NCBI RefSeq assembly: GCF_037126435.1
Contig: NZ_CP147020.1
Span: forward strand, 2,345,293 to 2,409,292
DNA: 64,000 nucleotides
Direction of reading: 5' to 3'
Source of the DNA: Bernardetia sp. ABR2-2B
GTDB lineage: Bacteria; Bacteroidota; Bacteroidia; Cytophagales; Bernardetiaceae
Numbering within the stretch: the stretch's first letter is position 1; each line of letters begins with the position of its first letter. Shown piece after piece: positions 58,246 to 64,000 of this stretch. The notes under the pieces are model-generated. The model worked only from the letters and a program-made list of their open reading frames with translations, was not told the origin of the DNA and made no database searches. A program made the position numbers and the translations under genes.

Positions 58246-58782
58246 TTAAAATTTATTTTTCCACATCATAGATTCTACTGGTTTTTCGCTTCTCTGATTG
58301 TATTTTGCAGAATTTTTCTTGTTATAAGGTCTTTCAATCTGTCCATCTACTTTAAAATAAATAAGCTGACCAATTGGCATTCCAGCATAAATACGAACAG
58401 CTTGTGTAACCGAAATTTCTAATGTCCAAGCATTACAAAAACCTACATCGCCTTTTCCTGCCGTTGCATGAATATCAATTCCTAGTCTTCCTACGCTAGA
58501 TTTTCCTTCTAAAAATGGAACGTGGGCAAGTGTTTCGGTATATTCTTCTGTTACTCCCAAATAAAGTGTATTCGGTTGAAGCACAAAGCCCTCTTCTGGA
58601 ATCTCAAAAGTAGTGATTTTGTTGTGTGCCTTAGCATCTAAAACTTCGTCATTATAGGTAGCCAAAAACTTCCCTAAATGAACATCATAGGAGTTTGTAC
58701 CCAAACATTCTCTATCAAAGGGCTCAACTAAGATAGTTCCCTTTTCAATTTCGGTTAGTATTTCTTTATCTGATAAAATCAT
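58246..58782 (-). CDS. dcd: dCTP deaminase
   Basis: Dcd deaminates dCTP to dUTP, supplying dTTP synthesis. Family motifs are clear: the start MILSDKEI, EPFDRECLGTNSYDVHLG (about 20-37), LEGKSSVGRLGIDIHATAG (about 91-109) with the Ser-Val-Gly-Arg nucleotide site, and CNAWTLEIS (about 116-124) with the catalytic Glu. Length 178 is normal. It is preceded by ATTACG repeats and ribD. Confidence 0.93.
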   Translation of the reverse strand: MILSDKEILTEIEKGTILVEPFDRECLGTNSYDVHLGKFLATYNDEVLDAKAHNKITTFEIPEEGFVLQPNTLYLGVTEEYTETLAHVPFLEGKSSVGRLGIDIHATAGKGDVGFCNAWTLEISVTQAVRIYAGMPIGQLIYFKVDGQIERPYNKKNSAKYNQRSEKPVESMMWKNKF

Positions 58783-58792
58783 ATCTATTCGA

Positions 58793-58880
58793 TTACGGAT
58801 TACGGATTACGAATTACGCTGAATAAACTGCAATGAATTTAAATTATTCATTCGTAATCTTTAATCCGTAATTCGTAATT
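58793..58880. repeat. ATTACG repeat cluster overlapping the ribD 3' end
   Basis: ATTACGGATTACGGATTACG units at about 58793-58818 face a complementary CGTAATCTTTAATCCGTAATTCGTAATT block at about 58853-58880, so the region can fold into a hairpin. The right block lies inside ribD and encodes its last residues. Confidence 0.75.
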
Positions 58881-59950
58881 AATTCAAACTTGTTGTCTTC
58901 AATTATCTCTGTTTTAATAGGCGCAATAGCTATTTTTGGGGCTTCAAAGCCTTCGTTAAAAAAGACATTTGGAGCTATAAAACGACGGATTTCATCATAA
59001 AACCCATTTTCTATCAAGGAATGAAGAATTTTACTTCCTCCTTCTATAAAAACAGAATGAATATTTTTACGGTGCAAATCTTCAAAGAGTGTTTGCCAAA
59101 AATTATCTTGACTAAGCTCTATAAGTTCAGTTTGTAAAAATTTATCTACAAAAGTAGTCTTTTTTGAGTTATCAGCCTTATCATTATCAGAATAAGAATA
59201 AAAAATTGTAGGCTGCGAATCATCAAAAACCGAAAAACTAGAATTTAATTCTTCAAAACCATTTCCTGCTAAGATAATTCTTGTTGGGTTTTTGCCTGTC
59301 CATTCTCTTACATTTAGTTTTGGATTGTCTTGTAAAACGGTGTTTTTTCCTACCAAAATTCCGTCTTCTTCGCTTCTCCATTTATGCACTAATTTCCTAG
59401 AAACAGCATTACTAATCCATTTTGAAGTACCATCTTTTCTAGCTATAAATCCGTCTGCTGTTTGCGCCCATTTCAAGATAATATACGGACGTTTTTTTAT
59501 AAAAGCAGTCATAAAACGTCTATTTTGGTATTTTGCTTCCTGCTCACACATTCCTACAATTACCTCAATTCCTGCATCTTTTAGCTTTTGGATTCCTCTT
59601 CCTGCATCGTTTTGAGCTACCAACGGATTTGGGTCAAGTGTAGCAATAACTACTTTTTTGACATTTGCTTTAATGAGCGCATCAGCACAAGGAGGCGTTT
59701 TTCCAAAATGACTACAAGGCTCTAAAGTAACATAAACCGTCGCTTGAGAAAGTAGATTTTTATCATCTTCTGAAATACTATTGAGTGCATTTACTTCTGC
59801 GTGTGCTTCTCCATATGTTGCGTGATAGCCTTCTCCAATAATTTTGTTTTCGGCTACAATTACACAACCGACTAACGGATTCGGACTTACAGCACCTTTG
59901 CCTTTTTCAGCAAGTTGTAAGGCACGTTGCATGTATAGTTCTTCGTTCAT
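58844..59950 (-). CDS. ribD: Bifunctional riboflavin biosynthesis deaminase/reductase
   Basis: RibD first deaminates and then reduces the riboflavin precursor. The N-terminal deaminase carries HAEVNAL (His50, Glu52) and EPCSHFGKTPPC with zinc cysteines 79 and 88. The C-terminal reductase begins RPYIILKWAQTADGFIA and has FIEGGSKILHSLIENGFYDEIRRF. Length 368 is normal. The last about 12 residues (NYGLKITNE and preceding) are encoded by an ATTACG repeat and are unlikely to be ancestral. No FMN riboswitch is seen upstream. Confidence 0.95.
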   Translation of the reverse strand: MNEELYMQRALQLAEKGKGAVSPNPLVGCVIVAENKIIGEGYHATYGEAHAEVNALNSISEDDKNLLSQATVYVTLEPCSHFGKTPPCADALIKANVKKVVIATLDPNPLVAQNDAGRGIQKLKDAGIEVIVGMCEQEAKYQNRRFMTAFIKKRPYIILKWAQTADGFIARKDGTSKWISNAVSRKLVHKWRSEEDGILVGKNTVLQDNPKLNVREWTGKNPTRIILAGNGFEELNSSFSVFDDSQPTIFYSYSDNDKADNSKKTTFVDKFLQTELIELSQDNFWQTLFEDLHRKNIHSVFIEGGSKILHSLIENGFYDEIRRFIAPNVFFNEGFEAPKIAIAPIKTEIIEDNKFELITNYGLKITNE

Positions 59951-59965
59951 TTTATTTATTTTATC

Positions 59966-59983
59966 GCTCGTGGGGACACGAGC
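59966..59983. repeat. GGGA-loop hairpin repeat, copy 2
   Basis: GCTCGTG-GGGA-CACGAGC followed by AATGG lies between ribD and the next lipoprotein gene. Compared with copy 1 at 57378-57395 the stem differs at two base pairs, both compensated. Confidence 0.65.
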
Positions 59984-59995
59984 AATGGTGGGATT

Positions 59996-61276
59996 TTACT
60001 TATCGCAATATAATTTTAAATGTAGAGGCACAAATTGTTCTCCATTCCATTGTAAAATATATTTCTTTGTAATACTAAAGTTTAAGCTATCTTCTACCAA
60101 AGGATTAAAAGTAAATGAGATTTGTTGTTTATTTTTATCAAATGAGATAAGTGAACCTGATTTAGGGTTGTTTGGATAAGGATATAAAGCTATGTTTGTT
60201 TTTTCCTTTATACAACTCTTACAATAAGATAATTTATCATCTATTATTTCTATAGGTTGAATAGAAGTATAATGTTCTAGTTTTTTATAGTTAAACTCAG
60301 AGATTAACAAATATACTGCACTTCCATTTTTTTCTACTTGAAATATACCTCTGAGATTATCTGAATAACAGTATCCGTAATCATATCCGTATCCCCCACC
60401 ACAATCTATCTTTTGAGCAGTAGCTTCATTATTCTTATGACTTTTAAATTGAATATATGTATCCATTTTATTATTTGCAGTATAGACAATGCCATCATAA
60501 AAGTTTAAATCTAAATATTTATAATAAAAAACTCTGAGCTTTTTATCTGAAGAGCATAAAATCTGCACTTCCTTAGCTAATTTGGGGAATGTATAATCAA
60601 GAGAACCTTTTTCATTGAGAAGTTGGAATAGTTTTTTAGATGCTTTCTCTATGCTCCCCTTAGTTTTTTTATCCATTTCATTCTTATATCCTTCTCCTCT
60701 TGTATATTTTTCGTTTTGTAATTTCTCAGCATATTTGATTAATGTTACAACTTCACTTTCCATTCTCAGTATTTTGTTTGAAGGTTTATTCTCATCTAAT
60801 TCTATATCTTGATTTGTAATAGTATCTTTTTCAAACTTCTCAAGTGAATAAGGTTTCTCAAAAAAATATATAAAAGTAGTATCTACAATAGCATTTAATG
60901 CAGCTTTCAAAACAGCAGTATCTTTTTCATACAAAGTAAATAAAGGAGTAAGGTACTTTATATTTGGGTCTAGCATATTCATCCCCCCTTTATAATATTT
61001 TTCTTCCCAATTTTTAAAAATCCGAATATCTCTAGTTTCATCGTACAATTCACAATTAGCAAACTTCACTTGCATTTCTGACAAACTATCCTTTTCCAAA
61101 ACAGAATAAGCCGTAGAAGTATGTATTTTTTCAAGAACATCAGTAGTTCTTTTTTTGGCTTCTTCATTTTTGATTTGAGAAAGCCATTCTTTTGGAGGGA
61201 TTAGTGCTTTTTCTTCTTTTTGCTTACAGGCTGTACAAAAAACTAAGAGTAGAAATAAGAAAGCTAGATTTTTCAT
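59996..61276 (-). CDS. Lipoprotein, tandem paralogue 2
   Basis: I do not recognise this 426-residue protein by domain. It has a lipoprotein signal (lipobox CTAC, Cys17) and shares its first about 70 residues almost exactly with the 396-residue neighbour upstream (MKNLAFLFLLLV, KQKEEK, WLSQIKNEEAKKRT, DVLEKI, STAYSV, EKDSLS), then diverges. Both end similarly (LKWNGQQF-like, here LQWNGEQFVPLHLKLYC). The middle differs, with a Gly/Tyr-rich CGGGYGYDYGYCYSD segment here. An 11 bp gap to its paralogue on the same strand suggests an operon. Role unknown. Confidence 0.7.
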   Translation of the reverse strand: MKNLAFLFLLLVFCTACKQKEEKALIPPKEWLSQIKNEEAKKRTTDVLEKIHTSTAYSVLEKDSLSEMQVKFANCELYDETRDIRIFKNWEEKYYKGGMNMLDPNIKYLTPLFTLYEKDTAVLKAALNAIVDTTFIYFFEKPYSLEKFEKDTITNQDIELDENKPSNKILRMESEVVTLIKYAEKLQNEKYTRGEGYKNEMDKKTKGSIEKASKKLFQLLNEKGSLDYTFPKLAKEVQILCSSDKKLRVFYYKYLDLNFYDGIVYTANNKMDTYIQFKSHKNNEATAQKIDCGGGYGYDYGYCYSDNLRGIFQVEKNGSAVYLLISEFNYKKLEHYTSIQPIEIIDDKLSYCKSCIKEKTNIALYPYPNNPKSGSLISFDKNKQQISFTFNPLVEDSLNFSITKKYILQWNGEQFVPLHLKLYCDK

Positions 61277-61287
61277 TTTTGATAAGT

Positions 61288-62478
61288 TTATTCTTCACAA
61301 TATAATTTTAGAGGAATAGAAATAAATTGTTGTCCGTTCCATTTTAAGGTCATTCTTGACATTACTTCTCCACTTCCTCTTTTTTGGTTTCTGATTTCTT
61401 GTTTCTCTTGAGAATCTATCTCTTTTACGTGTCCATAATATAATTTCCTATAATTAAATGTAATCTCATTTTTCATAGAATCAAAAACAGGAAATGTACT
61501 TCCCCAACTTGATTTTATGTAGTATTTTGTATCTTCTCCTTCTACACAATCTTCACATAAAGCGATTTCATTGTTTTTCATTTCATAAACTTGTAGCAGA
61601 ACGTGATAATCCATTCCTCCAGTACCATCATCGTAAAATATTCCGTATTTATTTTCCTCCAGCTGAAAAACAAGTTTTGGTATTGCCTCTGTATATTCTA
61701 AATATTTGAGTATACTTTTTGAACTGTCAGAAGCACGATAATGAATATATGAATATGCACTAGCAGAATTTCCGTGACTGACCTTATACGAATACACTCT
61801 AAACTTTTGATTTTCCGAAGCTAAAATACCATTCTCTTTTACAAACTTAGGTAATCCATATTCAAAAGCCTTATCTTGTTGAAGTGCTTTTTTCAATAAA
61901 ACATAAATTTTATTTATTGAATCTGCCCTTTCATCGCTATTGTAACGAGGATAAACTTTTAAGTAAGACATAAGTTCTTGCTCTATTTTTTTAAGTTCTT
62001 TTGATGGTTGTTTTTCTGTTTTTACAGAATATTGAATCTTATTTTTATAAAAACTATGGTATCTACCAAAATCTATTTTTGTTGTGTCCATCATACTACC
62101 TAATGCAGCTTTACTGACTAAAGGGTCTTTTTGATACAAATCAGAAACATATTTCATTGAGGCATTGCTTCTACCTCCCATTGACCTATTATTTGTGTAA
62201 CTCTCTAGGTAGCGAAAAACATAGACAAAATGTTCGACAGAAGGTGGAGTCTGACAGTTAGCAATTTGTACTTGAAATTTTGAAAGACTATCCTTTTCAA
62301 CCACCGAATAAGCCGTAGAAATATATATTTTTTCAAGAACATCATTAGTTCGTTTTTTGGCTTCTTCATTTTTGATTTGAGAAAGCCATTGGTTTGGAGG
62401 AATTGGAGTTTTTTCTTCTTTTTGCTTACAGGCTGTACACAAAACTAAGAGTAGAAATAAGAAAGCTAGATTTTTCAT
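61288..62478 (-). CDS. Lipoprotein, tandem paralogue 1
   Basis: The 396-residue protein has a lipoprotein signal (CTAC lipobox, Cys17) and the same conserved N-terminal block as the gene downstream (WLSQIKNEEAKKRTNDVLEKI). The C-terminus LKWNGQQFISIPLKLYCEE also matches that gene. The middle part is different. The pair looks like a tandem duplication in which the ends are kept alike. It lies 35 bp downstream of another lipoprotein gene on the same strand, so three lipoproteins may be transcribed together. Function unknown. Confidence 0.7.
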   Translation of the reverse strand: MKNLAFLFLLLVLCTACKQKEEKTPIPPNQWLSQIKNEEAKKRTNDVLEKIYISTAYSVVEKDSLSKFQVQIANCQTPPSVEHFVYVFRYLESYTNNRSMGGRSNASMKYVSDLYQKDPLVSKAALGSMMDTTKIDFGRYHSFYKNKIQYSVKTEKQPSKELKKIEQELMSYLKVYPRYNSDERADSINKIYVLLKKALQQDKAFEYGLPKFVKENGILASENQKFRVYSYKVSHGNSASAYSYIHYRASDSSKSILKYLEYTEAIPKLVFQLEENKYGIFYDDGTGGMDYHVLLQVYEMKNNEIALCEDCVEGEDTKYYIKSSWGSTFPVFDSMKNEITFNYRKLYYGHVKEIDSQEKQEIRNQKRGSGEVMSRMTLKWNGQQFISIPLKLYCEE

Positions 62479-62513
62479 TTTTCCATTTGTTATAGTAAAT
62501 TTTCACTTGTCAG

Positions 62514-63218
62514 TTAATTTTCCATTTCTAGTATTCCAATTTCTTTTATGCTTCCATTATCTTGTATTTTATAGATTGTTCCTAGTTTTGGTATCATTCC
62601 TTGACTGCTTTCTTTATAGTCGATACATCTTATTGTATTGTCTGGATGATAATAAAATGTTGTTTTTCCTTCTTGTGCTAGTCTATCTTTAGAGCCTTTT
62701 ATGTGGTATTGTACATTTTTGTGTGCTATCGGATTTCCTAGTTCATCAAAAGTAATGAGTTTGGTAAATTGAATATTTGTTCCTTCAAAAGCATAAAATA
62801 AAAGAGCCGTAATTCCGTTTGGCATGTTATCTAATTTTCCAATTAAATAAAGTCTATTATTATTTTTTGGTGCTAATAATATAGTTTCATTTATTCCGTT
62901 CGTAATATCAAAATAAGAATTATAGGTATCTATAAAAAGGCGAGAGTATAAACTCAAATTTAGATTCTCGTCTATGAAAAAGGGACTTTCAATACTTTTG
63001 GTAGTGCGTACAAATTCTGAAAAATTTTGATTGACAACCCCATTTCTCAAAAATAAATTTCTACGTTTTATGTCTTTACTTTCATCATAAATATTTGACT
63101 CATCTACATTAACTCTTCTGTCCCTTTTTTGGTAGGAGTTCATATTTCCTATTACGCACGAAGAGAGGATAACAGAAAAGAATAAAAATATGAAGGAAGA
63201 AATTTTGAAGATTTTCAT
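62514..63218 (-). CDS. Lipoprotein of unknown function
   Basis: The 234-residue protein has a lipoprotein signal (ILSSC, Cys21). The mature part is strand-rich with repeated short beta-turn units (FDELGNPIAHKNVQYHIKGS, KTTFYYHPDNTIRCIDYKE), as in proteins that carry MORN-like or RHS-like antiparallel strands, but no repeat is regular enough to name. It is followed 35 bp downstream by the tandem lipoprotein pair and preceded by a BamA-type barrel gene, suggesting an envelope-related gene block. Confidence 0.65.
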   Translation of the reverse strand: MKIFKISSFIFLFFSVILSSCVIGNMNSYQKRDRRVNVDESNIYDESKDIKRRNLFLRNGVVNQNFSEFVRTTKSIESPFFIDENLNLSLYSRLFIDTYNSYFDITNGINETILLAPKNNNRLYLIGKLDNMPNGITALLFYAFEGTNIQFTKLITFDELGNPIAHKNVQYHIKGSKDRLAQEGKTTFYYHPDNTIRCIDYKESSQGMIPKLGTIYKIQDNGSIKEIGILEMEN

Positions 63219-63267
63219 TTGTGGAAATTTGAGTAATCAGAAGAGTATAAATAGCTAAAAAACACAA

Positions 63268-64000
63268 TCAAAAAGCCTCTGCAATGCCAAAATAAAAGTT
63301 CCATTTCTCACCTCTTGCTACATCAAAACGAATATTGAGGTTTTCAGATTTTACAATTTTGAGACGCAAACCAGCTCCATAACCTACTTTTAAATTATCA
63401 AAACTCAAATCTGAAGTGGTATGATAAACATCTCCTGCACCAGCAAACAAAACCATTCCGATAGGCTCATAAATAGGAAAGCGATATTCCATTTGAGCAG
63501 CTATCATATTATTATCTAAAAAACGACCTTTGTAATATCCACGCATCAAATCACTACCACCCAAAGGAGCTAACTCTCCTAAAGGTGTACTTCCATCAGT
63601 AAAATATCCATAGCCTTGAAAAGCTAGAATGTCGTTGCGATGAGAAAGTTTGAAATACTGTCGTAAATCTACTCTCGTTACTTGGAAGGGTACACCTCCC
63701 AAAGCTTGTCCATGGAAGGCGTGTCTAAATTCATAGAAAGAACCATCCAAAGCATTCAGTACATTATCTCTAGAATCATATGTAGCAGCCAGTTCGATAC
63801 CAGCCGAAACAGAACCATTAAACCCAAGAGGTTGTTCTTGAATCAGTAATCCATCTTTTTCTAGCTCCATATCCCAAATATTGTTGTAACGAATACCTGC
63901 ACCAATAAAGAGTTTGCCTACTACTCTTTTCATTAAGAGAGGACTAATTAGAAGGGTCTGATATTCAAATAACTCTTCATTCTTTAAAGAGCTTTTATTA
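63268..64000 (-). CDS. BamA/TamA-type outer-membrane barrel, N-terminus cut by window edge
   Basis: The reading frame is open from the right window edge to a stop at 63268, so the true start lies outside. About 240 C-terminal residues are visible. The region FNGSVSAGIELAATYDSRDNVLNALDGSFYEFRH is the typical start of the Omp85 barrel strands, and GGSDLMRGYYKGRFLDNNMIAAQMEYRFPIY contains the conserved RGY-type loop 6 motif. It ends in a C-terminal strand with terminal Phe. Omp85 proteins insert outer-membrane proteins or translocate substrates; a short surface-antigen type without POTRA domains is also possible, and the missing N-terminus would decide. Confidence 0.9.
   Translation of the reverse strand, partial: NKSSLKNEELFEYQTLLISPLLMKRVVGKLFIGAGIRYNNIWDMELEKDGLLIQEQPLGFNGSVSAGIELAATYDSRDNVLNALDGSFYEFRHAFHGQALGGVPFQVTRVDLRQYFKLSHRNDILAFQGYGYFTDGSTPLGELAPLGGSDLMRGYYKGRFLDNNMIAAQMEYRFPIYEPIGMVLFAGAGDVYHTTSDLSFDNLKVGYGAGLRLKIVKSENLNIRFDVARGEKWNFYFGIAEAF

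Noticed and set aside
58845-59950. FMN riboswitch upstream of ribD
   Set aside because: The 46 bp before ribD hold only the GGGA-loop hairpin; none of the conserved RFN elements is visible.
1-64000. CRISPR array or prophage
   Set aside because: No direct repeats with regular spacers were seen, and no phage structural, integrase or terminase genes are present.

Overview
The window is AT-rich bacterial DNA, most likely from a marine or aquatic member of the Bacteroidota in the order Cytophagales (a Bernardetia/Flexibacter-like organism is my best guess, inferred and not proven). The evidence is the gene content (DUF4271 next to hemD, DUF6427, DUF3276/PUR, DUF3467, large TPR protein plus outer-membrane barrel, a probable type IX secretion C-terminal remnant), many lipoproteins with Bacteroidota-type lipoboxes, and promoters of the Bacteroidota form TTTG-N19/21-TAnnTTTG (clearest ahead of tRNA-Phe and lgt). 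Both ends cut genes: a PspA/IM30 gene at the left and a BamA/TamA-type barrel at the right.

Layout. 0-10.6 kb: PspA and a YbjN-like protein, a cryptochrome-DASH/photolyase, tRNA-Phe, a flavin reductase-like protein, recJ, a PH-domain membrane protein, trmB, a DUF6427 membrane protein and DUF3467. 11-21 kb: an AraC regulator, a coiled-coil lipoprotein, a CMD-family protein, DUF1697, a decayed patch with two truncated copies of a secreted-protein gene around a small lipoprotein, an M49 peptidase lipoprotein, an orphan PIN-domain toxin, yjdM and maf. 21-30 kb: a 988-residue TPR protein and an outer-membrane barrel, composite palindromic repeats, DUF3276, an MpaB-like oxygenase, and an Lrp regulator divergent from a candidate small RNA. 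30-46 kb: a zinc-ribbon membrane protein, two large membrane proteins, hemD, two AraC-serine hydrolase gene pairs, lgt, purM and an exported adenosine deaminase-like protein. 46-56 kb is the most accessory part: a UPF0175/DUF3368 toxin-antitoxin pair, a 763-residue membrane protein whose beta-solenoid is interrupted by a long coiled coil, a long Cys/Met-type PLP enzyme, an HNH-ATPase fusion that looks like a one-gene defence or DNA-processing system, and a gene broken at an A10 run. 56-64 kb: gltX, dcd, ribD, tandem paralogous lipoproteins and the barrel.

Most genes are single transcription units with their own terminators, and few true operons are visible (UPF0175-DUF3368; the 53.4-54.7 kb lipoprotein pair; probably the TPR-barrel pair; the 60-62.5 kb lipoprotein pair). 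Intergenic space is rich in palindromic repeats: a 97-111 bp element present in two inverted copies, a 246 bp inverted-repeat element that contains one of them, a 118 bp hairpin element, ATTACG-type short tandem repeats (one of which now encodes the end of ribD), and a covarying hairpin with a GGGA loop. The best candidates for undescribed biology are the HNH-ATPase fusion (52181-53380), the split-solenoid coiled-coil membrane protein (47205-49496), and the candidate small RNA beside the Lrp gene (about 29637-29756).
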